From the NCBI GenBank assembly GCA_003260075.1, contig QLIY01000638.1:1-64000 (forward strand): a DNA stretch of 64,000 nucleotides. Reading direction: 5' to 3'. This document shows, in pieces, positions 38,520 to 51,605 of this stretch. The translations under genes and the position numbers were made by a program. Each line of letters begins with the position of its first letter. Position 1 is the stretch's first letter. The stretch is from Phallusia mammillata. Taxonomy: Eukaryota; Chordata; Ascidiacea; Phlebobranchia; Ascidiidae. A model generated the notes under the pieces. The model saw only the letters and a list, made by a program, of their open reading frames with translations, was not told where the DNA came from and searched no databases.

Positions 38520-39392
38520 GACCTCGTTGAAATGGCTTTAAAAAAGATGGTTTGTAATTTTTTTGTTGAAAATTTTTTTTGCATGTTGAGAAGGTGTTTG
38601 TGTTAAACCAGTGGTTCTCAAACTTTTTTATTATTTTTTCATAACGTCCCTTTGCCATTATTTCGGGGGTTCACGGTCCTTAAGCCTAAATGTGCTTTTC
38701 GGAAAACAAAAGTTGATTGCAGGATTTTAGCTAGTTATGCAAAATTGCACAGAACAATGTTCCAAAGAGCTGTCATGCAATAAAGGCTATTGTTTTTGTT
38801 AGTTGTCATGCAATAAAGGCTATTGTTTAGACAGTCAATTCTCAATTTTACTTTGATTTAAAAGCACAAACTGATGCCAAATAAGATTGTAGAATTACTT
38901 CAACCTTACCCCCCCCCCAAAATTGCCTCACGGACCCCTAAAGGACCGCAGACCCCAGTTTGAGAATCGCTGTGTTAAACAATGATTCTGGGTGCTGACT
39001 ATATTATTTCAAGCAAATCCGGAGCAGTGTATTGCTTAGTGCATAAACAAAGATTGGTTAGGGTTGGCCCGATAATATTGTATCGGCGTCGATACCTGAT
39101 ACTACGTTATACCTTTAGAAACCAATAAAGCGCACTTTGGTCTGACCGTTCTTCCACAATATTGTGCAAATTTTCACTTGACAAAGACTTTATTTGGACG
39201 TCAGTGCATCACAATTTCTTGGTCACATTAGGAGGTTTGCTGTTCGTCTCTTAGAACATTTGGGGCTTGGCAAACCAACGATTTGCCGAATCAGCAATTT
39301 CAACGACGATTCGGTCTTTCAGTGGTTCGTTATATTAAGGGGGTGAAAATAGAGGTTTAAAATATGTAAAAGTGATTTACTTCTAGTCTACT

Positions 39393-39491
<99 letters not shown>

Positions 39492-39785
39492 AGCTAGAAA
39501 GGAATAATACAAAAGTTTACTTTCAGATCTGTAAATTGTGGATACATTCTAGTTTTTTTATCTCTATGAAGCAAAAGTGTTTAAAATTAAAATTGACGTT
39601 TTAAGTTGAATTATATTTCTGATTTAAAGGACTACGACCGTGATAATCGCCTATCCCGGGCAGATTTTAAGAAGGCAATCGAGGAGGATGACCTTCTTTT
39701 GGAAGCATTTGGTCCATGCTTACCTGAAGAAAAATGTGCCTGTGCCTTTGAAGCAAAACACTTCGGCCACAACCGGATGGGCTAG
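37342..39785 (+). CDS. CALAXIN: calaxin (EFCAB1), axonemal dynein Ca2+ sensor
   Basis: Exons: 37342-37402, 37686-37820, 37881-37985, 38287-38438, 39630-39785; 609 nt, 202 residues. It is a neuronal calcium sensor-like protein: three EF-hand loops are visible, [24 protein letters not shown] and [12 protein letters not shown], each with acidic ligands at positions 1, 3, 5 and 12 or close to it. [20 protein letters not shown] and [19 protein letters not shown] match ascidian calaxin. It binds outer-arm dynein and adjusts flagellar and ciliary bending in response to Ca2+. Intron 4 contains a copy of the exon 4 end after a 48-nt C run (38470-38517), a hAT-like insertion and a further 94-nt run (39396-39489). 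Head-to-head with KLHDC9. Confidence 0.97.
38609..38972. mobile_element. hAT-like MITE in calaxin intron 4
   Basis: Ends CAGTGGTTCTCAAACT and AGTTTGAGAATCGCTG are inverted repeats. TGTTAAAC flanks both ends exactly (38601-38608 and 38973-38980). It belongs to the same family as the 42280 element, in opposite orientation. A 10-C run (38909-38918) lies inside. Confidence 0.9.
39396..39489. other. 94-nt C homopolymer, probable gap filler
   Basis: Lies in calaxin intron 4. About 330 nt upstream, sequence beginning near 39060 (GGTTGGCCCGATA) may be the left end of a further hAT-like element whose right end is lost at this run. Confidence 0.7.
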
Positions 39786-40982
39786 AACCACTACAACAAT
39801 CCAACTTTATTGTCTTCATCATTTTGTTGTTTACATTTTATTTGTCAAAGTCAACAGTGTTGGCACCCATTCTTTCTTACTGTTTTCACGTTAGCCTGGT
39901 CCTTTAACAAACGGCAGTACTTTCTAGGGCTAAGTAATCCACTGTTAGTTGGCCACCATAGTTTCTTCAGGCGTGCGTTTTTACGATGATCCAAATCCAA
40001 AACAAGTCTTTATTACTGTAGCTTCGGTGGTTAATCGTTTTTGCTATTGACCACCGTAGTTTTTTTGCACTGTGTGATTAATACAACACGAATTGTCACT
40101 TGAGGATTTTGTACTGGCTACTTTATTCAGAAGAAGGATGAAGTTTCGTGTATATAACAAACGCGCTGAAAAGGTAAACTTATTTAAGAGCGTCATTTCA
40201 GTTGCATTCGGCAGAAACCGTGTTGAAACAAGAGTGGCACCGCCTTACCATCATAAGCACAAAATAAATTATCTCAAACAACGATTATATTCAAAACCGA
40301 TTGCGCAAACTTTCCCCCCCCCCCATAAGCACAAAATAAATTATCTCAAACAACGATTATATTCAAAACCGGTTGCGCAAACTTCCATGAAATCGAAGAA
40401 CACTTAAAAGTTTTCTTTTGTTCAACGGTGAAATCTATTGTACAAAATTACGGCATACGCACCCCCGAAATGAAAACAACTAAAAATAATGAAAAGGCAA
40501 AACGGACGATAAATCTCTAATTTCGCTTTATTAACATAAAAAAGGATTCCGTTTTTTTTTATTGAGAAAATCATATTTTTGACAGCTGAATATCGCGACT
40601 GACCTTGAAATTATGATTAAAGTATTTTTTTATTTCCACGCTTGAGCGATGTCACGCCTCCAAAAAAGTCCCCATCAGCATCAGAGAATGTTCAGGCAAA
40701 AGACATTCAGAAACGTTTAAATGATATTTTTGCTATATTAAACACTACATTATATCTAAAAATGAATATTTACTTTGAATATTGTTTGAATTAAGCCTGT
40801 CAGGCTGGTTCAAAGGCATAGTTATAACAAATGAAAAGATTGGTCGCAGATTCAAAATCGTACAACACAAATTACTTATTACTCAATATGTAAAAGTGTG
40901 TTTACATGCTTCAAAAGTTATTTTAAAGTTATGAAACTCATTAATGCACAGAAAAAATAGATTGCTTGCATTGTAAAAAGAG
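39786..40982. other. intergenic region between calaxin and ACAD8
   Basis: No exon was recognised. A 60-nt segment (CATAAGCACAAAATAAATTA...) is duplicated at 40251-40313 and 40325-40384 around the C run 40314-40324. The frame at 40093-40407 crosses this join and is not credible. Confidence 0.5.
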
Positions 40983-43900
40983 ATGTTAAGGGTCACACAC
41001 AGATTTTACAAAGCTGTCCAAAGCACTGGCAAAAAAATTGCCCCCTTGAGGTCAGAACAAATTTTAAACTCCTCACACAAACTCACTACTGCTCAGCAAA
41101 GATGTTTATCCAACACATGCTTAGATCGTAAGTATACATTGCTAAGAAAAATGTACATTGATGAGATTACTTATATAATGTCTTTTTCCAAAACATGAAA
41201 AAACAAAACCAAAATTTAAGTAAAACTCAAGTTGTTTAACACATTGTTACAGCAAAATAGTACAGGGAAATTGATAAAAAGTTTGGGCAATCAAATTCAA
41301 GTTAAAGCTCGTAAGTTTGAAAAAATCAGGCAACTTATGTGTTTCTTCCTATACTTGTGTTTTATGTACACTTTGAACAAAACGTTATTCTTTGCTTGGA
41401 TATTAGTGGAAAACTATATTTGCTTTAAGCATCTATTGGACTCAGTGATGAGGAAAAGGAATTTCAAAATGTTGCATTGGACTTTGCTGCTAAAGAAATG
41501 GAACCCCACATGCAAGAGTGGGATAAGAAGGTACAAAATTACCCAACATTCCTCATTGACTGCACTACATTGTAAAATTAATCATTTTATTTTCTGTCTT
41601 AAACTATAGATATTGTACATGCCTTGTTTTTTTCTTGGAATGTAATTTAGTGAAAAAACACTTTGTGCTGAATTTACTTTAACACTAGTTGTTTTTATGT
41701 TGAGCATATAATTTGCAAACTGTTGCCAATGATGACAAGTATCATATGGAATGCTGATCACCACAAGTAAATAAAAAGGGCCTCATATCTGAGATTGTTT
41801 TCAGACACTTGAACATGGATCTTGGAAAACATGCTCATGTGTTTTTTGTCGTTATTTGAAACATGTTTTTGTCTTATTTGATTGTTTGTAATTCTATTTG
41901 TTTGGTTTTAGGAATTTTTTCCAATTGATGTGATCAAGAAAACAGCAACCCTGGGTTTTGGCGGTTTGTATATTAAGGAAGAGTTTGGTGGCACTGGTTT
42001 GTCGCGGCTTGCAACGTCGGTTGTGTTTGAGGCACTTTCCACTGGCTGTGTCACCACTACAGCATTCATCACAATACACAAGTGAGTAATAGTTGTAAAA
42101 GTTCTAGTAATGAAAACAAGGGTTTTAATGTGCAACTTAAGTGATAAAAGTAGTTTTTCATACAAATTTATGTATGCTGTATACTATCAAAAGTCATTTT
42201 GTTGTTTAATTGCTTAATTGCCCATATTATCACATAAGAATGGTGTGGATATGTATCACAACAGTTTTTCTGTTTAAAACAGTGGTTCTCAAACTGGGGT
42301 CCACAGTCCTTTGGGGGTTCGTGAGTCAATTTTGGGGGGACCGCAAAAAGGTTGAAGTACTTCTAAAATCTTATTCCGCGTCAGTTTGTGCCACTGAATC
42401 AGTTTAAATCAAAGTAAAATTGAAAATCAACCTTCTCCATTGCTAAACAGTAGCCTTTATTCCATGACAACTAAGAAAAATACAATTGTTTGCACACAAT
42501 GGTAATAATTTTGTCTTGTCTGTGATGAAGCTGTCTAAGGATCATTGTTATGCACAATTTTGCATAACTAGCTAAAATCCTTCAATCAACTTTCGTTTTT
42601 CTGAAATACACATTCAGGCTTAAGGACCGCTAGCCCTCAAAATAATGGCAAAGGGACCGTTTAGTAAAAGTTATGAAAAAGTTTGAGAACCAAAGGTTTA
42701 AAACATGTTTAAACATATTAGCCCACTTAAATACAGACAAAAATGAAATACTTAATGCTGAAAGTTAATTATCTAAATGTGGCTTTTAATACATGTTGTT
42801 TCAATTTAACTAAAAAATTGTTTTGTTGCTTTTTCTATGTGTAGTATGGTGGCATGGATGATCAGCACATATGGGACCGATGAACAAAAACAAACTGTAG
42901 TTCCTCAATTGATTGCAATGGACAAACTGGCATCATATTGCCTCACAGAACCCGGTAGATGAAACAAATTTCTAAATTTCATTTCACTTTTGTGTAAATA
43001 ATTATTTTATTTAGGTAGTGGAAGTGATGCTGCAGCATTAATAACAAGTGCAAAAAAAGTTGGTGACCAGTATATTCTAAATGGCTCCAAGGTAGGTTTT
43101 TATTGAAATGAGGACATCTAAATATGCTTTACACTGCTAAAGCACCCCCACCTAAGACATGTTTCAGTTATAGTGGTTAAGGTTTGTCATGAGTTTTTGA
43201 CATGTACACTTAAAGTTTGTTGTTTAAATGTTTTTATTTACGATTGGTAAGCATTTTTTGGTACTTTTGCAGGTGGTTTTTATACATAGGTAAACACTAA
43301 GTATTAAAAGTTTAAATAGTCCCATGTCCAACTAAATACTTACTACACACTACATAACATACTTGTTGAGAGGTCAATAATGAGTAAAAATGCTTATACT
43401 TTGTCCAAAGTACCAAGGTACAACCTGTCCCTTGTCCTAACAAAGATTTTTTGATAAGTTGTCTCCAGAGGAAACACAAAATATGCAATTCACAGCCACA
43501 AATTTACACTACTCTTATGCAGGCTTTTATCAGTGGTGCTGGAACAACTGATGTTTACTTAGTAATGGTAAGAACTGGTGAGCCAGGACCCAAAGGCATC
43601 TCTGCTGTCTTGATTGACAAAGACACACCTGGGCTTAGTTTCGGGAAATCAGAAAGCAAGGTTGGTGGATTTGTACTGTTTTGATATCTTGAAAAACAAA
43701 TATTCACCGCTCTACTGAGAGTGAATATACTGAACAATATCAGACCCTTCAACAGACAGTATGGTCATTGACAATTATGACATTAAATAACTAAGAATAA
43801 AAAATATTTTCCTAGTAACAGAATCAATAAATGTACATGGAATATATGTATTTTGCCTAACTGGCATCTTCAGTTCCTTATTCAAATAGAATCAATATTC

Positions 43901-45727
43901 CATGTAAATTTGTTGAATATTTCTTTTACTCGAAAAATATTTTCCATTATTTGTTAAAAACCATTTTGTATTTACATTTCAAGCTTGGGTGGAAGAATCA
44001 GCCCACTTGTGTTGTGAATTTTGAAGACTGTGCAATTCCAGTGAGCAACAGAATAGGACCTGAAGGATTTGGTTTCAATATAGCGATGGCTGGTTTGAAT
44101 GGAGGCAGAATCAACATTTGTAAATACCTGTTAATACTTTTTTCATGGGTCATGGATATTTAGCAACTAAAAGATAACTGTGTTGTTTTGTATGCAGAAA
44201 ATAGAATCTTGGTCTTACAGTATTTGTGCAGTAGACTGTTTGATGTTCAGAATTAAACAGGAACTTTCGCAGACTTTTTTCCAAGTGCAAAATTATAAAT
44301 CTAAAACACCCCCCCCCCTAGAATCTTGGTCTTACAGTATTTGTGCAGTAGACTGTTTGATGTTCACAATTAAACAGGAACTTACACAGACTTTTTTCCA
44401 AGTGCAAAATTATAAATCAAAAACCAAAATGTTTGATGGTTCAGCCTTTATTGACTTGTAAAAATTCACTGAAACAATTTATGGAAAATGATAAAGTTGT
44501 TTTTTGTTTTTAGCCTCAACATCCCTGGGTGGAGCTCAGAAAAGTTTTGAACTGGCCAGAGACCATTTAGGTGTAAGGAAAGCTTTTGGAAAGACTCTGA
44601 ACCAAAACCAGGTACAATATTTGCAGTAATTGTTAAACCTATGGTTTTTTGTTATAGTGAGAGCCAAAACTTCCTGCCTAATGTTAAGACAATAGATAGC
44701 ACACAATTGTTTGGCAAGTGTTAAACATAGAGCAGCAACACTAACCAGATAAGAGATCTTATTTAACTCCTAACTGCCCAAAGTCATACCTTTTTGCTTG
44801 TTTAGTAATTTTCCCTATCAGTTAGATTCCATGTGTTTGAAGTAACAATGAAGTAGTTGCTCTATTTTTAAGTTTAATGCTTGATACCAAGCACTGTGTC
44901 ACATTTTCCATGACATTTGTATCTTGTGTTGAAGTTATCTATGTATTTTAGTAGTTTTCAAGCTCTTGTACTTTTTGCAGTACCTACAGTTCAAAATGGC
45001 TGAAATGGCCACTCAAATAGTTTCTTCTCGCTTGATGGTTCGTGAAGCAGCCAGAGCATTGGACAATCAACTACCAAGCGCTCCAGCTCTTTGTGCAATG
45101 GCCAAACTACATGCTACCGATAACTGCTTTGATGTAAGTTAAATATCCTTCTAGCAAAATCTACAAGAACAAAATAGTGCTCATATAAACCACTTGCAAT
45201 CTAATAGTAACAAGGTTTAGAAAGCAAAAATAATTTTGTTTGAAAGCAAAATAATTTTTTTTTTGTTTAAAAAACATACTTTTTAAAAACTTATTCTTAA
45301 CAAAATTATGTTTTTCTATTTCTTGAGATACAGATTTGGAGTTTAATAAAGCACTTCGAGGTATGTCATTTTTCTGTGTTTAGGTTTGCAACCCCCCCCC
45401 CCCCACTTGCAATCTAATAGTAACAAGGTTTAGAAAGCAAAAATAATTTTATTTGAAAGCAAAATATTTTTTTTGTTTAAAAACTTATTCTTAACAAAAT
45501 TATGTTTTTCTATTTCTTGATACACAGATTTGGAGTTTAATAAAGCACTTCAAGGTATGTCATTTTTCTGTGTTTAGGTTTGCAATTCTGCATTACAAAT
45601 GTTCGGTGGATATGGCTACTTGAATGATTATCCAGTGCAACAATTTGTTAGAGATGTCCGTGTAAATCAAATCCTTGAAGGAACAAATGAAATAATGAGA
45701 CTGCTAATTGCCAGAAACACATTATAG
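40983..45727 (+). CDS. ACAD8: isobutyryl-CoA dehydrogenase, mitochondrial (ACAD8)
   Basis: Exons: 40983-41127, 41430-41530, 41912-42081, 42845-42954, 43015-43091, 43523-43660, 43984-44119, 44514-44611, 44981-45133, 45578-45727; 1278 nt, 425 residues (human 415). It is a flavoenzyme oxidising isobutyryl-CoA to methacrylyl-CoA in valine breakdown and passing electrons to ETF. The N-terminus is basic and Ser/Thr-rich, as for a mitochondrial target sequence. Family blocks: [77 protein letters not shown] and [15 protein letters not shown]. The Glu of LEGTNEIMR aligns with the catalytic base of acyl-CoA dehydrogenases. Duplicated fragments occur near exon 8 (44208-44440) and before exon 10 (run 45392-45404, where a cut copy of exon 10 begins). 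A hAT-like MITE sits in intron 3. Confidence 0.97.
42280..42695. mobile_element. 416-bp hAT-like MITE in ACAD8 intron 3
   Basis: Left end CAGTGGTTCTCAAACT and right end AGTTTGAGAACCAAAG are inverted repeats except at the last bases. GTTTAAAA flanks both ends exactly (42272-42279 and 42696-42703). The interior is the reverse complement of the 38609 element over most of its length. Confidence 0.9.
44208..44440. repeat. duplicated intron block before ACAD8 exon 8
   Basis: About 105 nt starting AGAATCTTGGTCTTACAGTA occurs at about 44205-44308 and 44319-44425 around the run 44309-44318. A few substitutions separate the copies. It is non-coding. Confidence 0.75.
45189..45590. repeat. duplicated block spanning the ACAD8 exon 10 acceptor
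   Basis: About 190 nt starting CCACTTGCAATCTAATAGTA occurs twice around the run 45392-45404. The first copy ends after the first bases of exon 10 (GTTTGCAA); the second continues into the complete exon. Confidence 0.8.
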
Positions 45728-47848
45728 CCAGATCTGTTTAAAAAATCTTAAACTTTTTAAATATGTTTAGTGGGCAAATAGTACAAAATAGGCCAAAGCA
45801 AGTTTTTTCTGTGTTTTGATATTACTTATTGCACTAAGGCAAACAGTTTTAGAATAAAACAGTAAAAAAGAAGTACCTTTTTGAATCAGAAACTGTCCCA
45901 TGTGGCCTGGTACTGGCCCATCAAGGATTTGTTACCTGGTAGTGTAATAACAGCAATTTAGACATAAGTCACGCAACATGGATGCCATTGACTAAAGTCA
46001 TTGACTACAAATTAAAAACAATCCATGACACTTTCTGTATGAAGACATCAGCATAAATATTTATTCTTTTGTTTAAGTCAAATACTGCCTACTTAAAATT
46101 GGTCCATGCCATAAAAAAGTTTGCCCAATCGTGATGTACACACATGCCTTATTTATTTCATTCTTCTTTAAGACGATACATTATTAGGTAGTTATTCTTC
46201 TTCTTAAATACATGAGTAAATTGTTCTGTAAGTAATTGTTAATTGAGAGGACAATTAATATGTGTTCACATAAAAATCAAATTTAAATATGATTTGAACA
46301 AAAAATTATCAGTCTTTAGTATGCAATTGGTGTAAAACTACAGTTGTATACATTTTTAGGGTGTCACATAATGTTTAGACCGCTTATTTTCTGATAAGCA
46401 AGGAAGGGCTTGAAATAATATGTTTAGTGACATTGTAGAGTACTCTCCTTATTATTTATGTACATTCACATCCAACCATTATATTTTGCTGTTCTGTACC
46501 AAACTGGTTGTTCATATTTATGTGTGAAAAAAAGTTATATTGATTTACTTTTCAAATGTGTCTGTTCACCTCATAACACTGGTCTTTGTAAACTGCTGTG
46601 TACATTTATGATAATCATGTACTTTTACCTTTTATTAAAGACATAAAAACCTTACAGCCAAGGTTGCCATGCCAGGTGATTTTGATTTAGAACATGTTTA
46701 ATACTTTTAATTGACAGACTAGGTTTAAATGTTTGCTTCTGATTTATTGTATGAAGTTGGCATTGCGAATTTAACTGAAAGCTTTATTTTTATCGCTTTT
46801 GTAAATGTGATTGTAAAATAAAGGCTTCTCTTAGATTTGGTCAAGTCACATTAACAAACATAGAGTGTGCATTTTGCAAGATTTATTTCTTAGAAAGTAA
46901 TGATAATTCAACTTTGCAACCTCCTAAAAATCTTGTCACCACATCAAACAAAAGCAGCACTTACAAAAAAAAACAAATTGTCAAAAATATATGACACTGA
47001 AGTTCAATACATTTAAACAGACGTGCAACATAAGTAAAAAGTGACTTTGTAGCTCTGTTTCTGCAACTAATAGTGGCTAAGTTTATTTTTATCAGTGGGC
47101 AAAATGTAGCATTTATTTTTTAAATGAAAACCTGGACCAGTAGTTTGGGCAATTTTACAGTGAAGGCATCTTAGGTAAAGCATCTCCAATTGCAACATTT
47201 TGTTTTACGGTAACAAAAACAAATCAAAATAGAAGATAGTGTTTATGGTGAGTGACTGACAAAATAGCCACTGGTAGACAGAAGTGAAGTTGGCACTGGA
47301 ACAATGTTTTCAAATTACAAGATTCGACTCTTAAAAATTTGCTACTGCAAAACTACAATTTAACCACTTAGTGTCATGGTTGAGAAAATTAAGTTGCAAC
47401 AGCATGTGATTAAACTGGCAAGCAAATCATGCAAACATCAAAAACAGTAAATGTTAAGATGCTTTGCTTTACTAAAATCAAAGACTTTTTCATAAAACAT
47501 AAACACAATACATAGTGCAATAATTTCAAACTGGTTTAACTGGAGTGCCAATGTGAAACAAAAACAATAAAAGCACATGAACATGAAAAAACTTGTTTTT
47601 GTAAAGAAAATTTAAGGCATTTTATTAGTTTATTTAAAGTTTATTAGTATTGCATGTTATCAAATCAACTGAAATGGCCTTTTGCAGCCAGAAACCACTT
47701 TGAGGTATTTTTGTTGAGCAATTTCAATTTGCAGCTGTGTATACTCGTAGAGGTTCAATAGAAGTCAATTTCGAGAAGTTTTTAAAACACACCCTACGAT
47801 CTTAGTTCATCTAAGAAAAAACTAAATTCATTGCATGATTGATTTGGT
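45728..47848. other. convergent 3' region between ACAD8 and SLC25A10
   Basis: AATAAA at about 45854 is a candidate poly(A) signal for ACAD8. On the minus strand AATAAA occurs at about 47624-47635, downstream of the SLC25A10 stop. No gene is recognised between. The frame at 46458-46646 is unsupported. Confidence 0.5.
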
Positions 47849-49627
47849 TCAAAGTGGATCCCGTCCATGGCGTAATCGTAGTTGTTCTTTAAATATCCAT
47901 GTCAAAATTGTTTGTGGTCCAAGTCTAATAAATGCTGGAACAAATCCCTACATACAACAAAAAGACAGATTTGGCAAAAATAAGTACATTTTTTTCATAA
48001 TGTTTTTTACAACTAATTTGAAACTAAATTTCTTACAAAATAATAAATTGTTCAAAAAATACATAATTTACTACTGTATTAAAATAAAAAAAATGTTTTG
48101 AAACAAAATAAAACCTCACCTTAAAATAGCTGAGGGGTCCTTGCTTTCCAGTCAGAACAATACAGTGCCAAATACCCTGCAAAACAAGTTATCAATCAGA
48201 CCACCATTGCCAATTTGTCTGCCATTGCGGCTTCGCTTCAATACAAAATAGTCTTGCACTTCTTGGCAATCGTTATCTGCTTTAGATTCACAAGTTTGGG
48301 AAATGATTATTTCCGGGTTATAATCAGTTGACAATCATTCAATTATAAACTGGTTTGGATTCAATTTACAAACACAATGTACAACTGTTTTTAAGAATTA
48401 GTGTGTATCATAATTACCTTGTATTCCCCAGGTTTTGCATTCATAAGTCGCGTTTTCATGACATCAACAGGTTGTGTCATTCCAGTTGCTATGGCACCCT
48501 GCAAACAAAATATGCAACAAGTTTAGCTATCTTATTTCCAAGCAGAAATATTAAAAATGCCTTAGACATCAAAATTTTACTTTTACTATCATTGCATTAC
48601 TGTCAAACGTATACTTAAACTTACTGCTAGAAAACTGGCTCCCCCCCCCCACATCAACAGGTTGTGTCATTCCAGTTGCTATGGCACCCTGCAAACAACG
48701 TATGCAACCAGTTTAGGTATCTTATTTCCAAGTAGAAATATTGAAACTGCGCTAGACATCAAAATTGAAAATAGAAAAATAGATCAAAAATAGATCATTG
48801 CATTATTGTCAAACGTATACTGAAACTTACTGCTAGAAAACTGGCAGTAAAGTGAGTCTGTATGTTGTCGTTGAAGTATGAAGAAGTCAGTAGAAACGTC
48901 TTAATTTGGTCATAAAAGGCAATCTGCAAATACATTACTTATGATAAAAATCAACAGAACAAAAATTAACTCAGCTTGAATATTTTTTTAACTTTGTGTT
49001 ATGGAGACAAAATTTCAATACACTTTTTTTCTTAGTCAGCAATTATCATATGCACAGGATATTAATAGAGAATGTATGTTTTTCAAAGATTTGCACAAGA
49101 TATAGATTGTTTGAACAAGAGTTGCTGAGTCGATAGTTACAAGCTCCTGGGATAAAATGACAACAAAGCAAGGAGTCAGCAACATTTTGGTCCAAGTGCT
49201 TAGTAAGCACACTTGTCATTAACTTAGGTCTGTGTCTACTAAGTCAAAAAAAAATCAGTGAAAATCAACACCCCATCTTCTCAAAGAACCTAAAATTTTT
49301 GCTGGGATCGATTTTACAACCTTTTCTTAATGTGGTGTTTTAAGTGTTTTTATATATGTACACATGGGCCCCCCCCCCTGCTTAGTAAGCACACTTGTCA
49401 TTAACTTAGGTCTGTGTCTACTAAGTAAAAAAAAAAATCAGTAAAAATCAACACCCCATCTTCTCAAAGAACTTTAACCTAAAATTTTTGCTGGGATCGA
49501 TTTTACAACCTTTTCTTAATGTGGTGTTTTAAATGGTGTTTTTATATATGTACACATCGACTTAAACTTGATCCTAATAAGGCTTTAGTGCAAGTTTAGG
49601 CTATAATATGACATTTCAAGGATGTTC

Positions 49628-49722
<95 letters not shown>

Positions 49723-50067
49723 TTTTAGGACTTGTTAATTTAGAGTGTGTTTGTGAATGCAGAAATTTGACTGATGTGAAAAACAAACAGCTTCCTCACT
49801 GCTAAATACACCATCATTTGTCACATGGAACATAAAGCCAATTAGGAAGCAATTAATACCACATATGCTTACAAACTAAAAGCAATTGATATTTTGTTTT
49901 GCTATAAATTTCCTACATTAAAAGTAATATGCATGTGCACAGGGATTTTTAAATTTTGGGCCAAATTTAGTCTGTACACATAATAATGAACTGATATTGC
50001 TGAATAGCAAAAATATGTGTGCACAACTAGCTGGGATGTTCAAACAGTTTCAAACCACAAATCAAAG

Positions 50068-50120
<53 letters not shown>

Positions 50121-51605
50121 AGCTTAGTATAAAAGGAAAATGGGCCTTGGATTGGCCACCTCTTGCATGTGCTTATTATTATACCCTAATACTCAAACAT
50201 AAACACATGCTAAGTTGTACATAAATTATAAATGAACTTCTCGGGCTCACAAAGGGTCACCACAACTATCGAGAGAGCATAAAATCAATGCAAACTGTCA
50301 GCAAATGTGTACTTTACACTCTTTAGGCTCCATGCAGTATTAATGCTAAACGAAAACAAGAGGTTTTATGCATCTCATATGAAATGCAATTGTGCCAAAA
50401 ATGGTACTTATCATAGACTTATGTATAATATTCCAAAGAAGCTTTGAAATTTATTACCCCTATCTGTTTTTTAACAAATTGACCGTTTTGTTTACCTGAC
50501 CATTGGTAACAAGCACAGCTCGGGCTGTGGCCATTGCAAGGCCATTAAATAGTGCAGGGATGCCTTCCTTACTTGCCACTTGGTACAGTCCATCAAACAC
50601 ATGCTTGTAACTGAAAAGACATAAATTTAGAAGACATTAAACTAAAATTGGTAGAACATGATAATGTATGTGAATTTTGTATGTTGCATGTATAAGTATA
50701 ACAACACCATGTGATATACACACAAATATCTTACTTTCTTCGTTGGGCATGGGGTAATTTGATATCATTTTGGAGTCGAACATTAACCATGTCACATGGC
50801 GTTCCCACTATTCCTCCACAAAACCCTATTCGAAAATAAAACAATTAAAAATCATTTCAGACCAAACTAGAAATTTAAGCCAGTACAAATAGTATTCGGT
50901 TAAGATGTTTACTGTCTAACCTGCAATAGATGCAATCATCATTTTCTGAAGCATTGTGGGATTTTGACCTTCAGTGGCAATATAGGGACGAAGAATGTCA
51001 TAAACTGCAAACCTCGTCATGGAGTATGTGAGCTGTGACAGAAACAGTTTTCAAACATACACTTTGCACTGTTTTTAAAAACAGTTTAAAAATGATGAAA
51101 ATTTAGGTTTATTCACATTGTTATCGTTAAACGATGACAGCAAACAGTAAAAACACACACACACAAATTTTTACCACACTTAAAAGAATATAATTGTTCC
51201 CTAATCTTTTTTATGTCTTTGTTTACAAAGAATAATAAGCTGTAGAAAATACTTGTACACACATACCTGTCTTCCAACTGAAGCACTAATGCCATTATAA
51301 AGAGCAAGTACTCCTTGGCTTCGTACAATGTGCACAGCCATTTGTGACCCTCGCATACTTGCACCATGTTGGGTTTGAAGGTGAACCTAAGACATATGCG
51401 ACATGTGAATAAATTATTTTGGCAATCAGTATTTTCTTTTTTATCTGTTTATCACAACAGTTATGCAATTAAAATCACAAAACAATGCAATGCTTACTTT
51501 TAACAAGTCCAGGGGATGTGTAAAGCATGAAGCGCCAGCTGAAGCCAAGCCACCATGATACCACACTGAAGTCCGCTTAGTGATATCTACTTCCTTAACT
51601 GCCAT
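47849..51605 (-). CDS. SLC25A10: mitochondrial dicarboxylate carrier (SLC25A10)
   Basis: Exons in transcript order: 51605-51498, 51386-51267, 51032-50921, 50825-50735, 50610-50496, 48923-48831, 48498-48418, 48176-48120, 47947-47849; 876 nt, 291 residues (human 287). It exchanges malate or succinate for phosphate across the inner mitochondrial membrane. Three carrier repeats are marked by HPLDLLK, TPCDMVNVR and QPVDVMKTR, each a PX(D/E)XX(K/R) signature at the end of an odd-numbered helix. Other matches: WYHGGLASAGASCFTHPLDL, NDIKLPHAQRRNYKH and NIQTHFTASFLA. Intron 5 is long and holds two large C runs (49629-49719, 50069-50120) and a duplication. Exon 7 has a partial second copy after the run 48641-48650. 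AATAAA motifs follow the stop on the gene strand. Convergent with ACAD8. Confidence 0.97.
48440..48850. repeat. duplicated block around SLC25A10 exon 7
   Basis: The 5' half of exon 7 and the following intron occur at about 48458-48640 and 48651-48845 around a C run. Only the copy at 48498-48418 is a complete exon with donor. Confidence 0.75.
49199..50120. repeat. duplication and long C runs in SLC25A10 intron 5
   Basis: About 170 nt starting CTTAGTAAGCACACTTGTCA occurs at 49199-49368 and 49380-49557 around the run 49369-49378. C runs of 91 nt (49629-49719) and 52 nt (50069-50120) follow. No exon lies in the interval. Confidence 0.75.

Noticed and set aside
46458-46646. 62-codon frame MYIHIQPLYFAVLYQ
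   Set aside because: Lies in the 3' flank of ACAD8, with no conserved feature.
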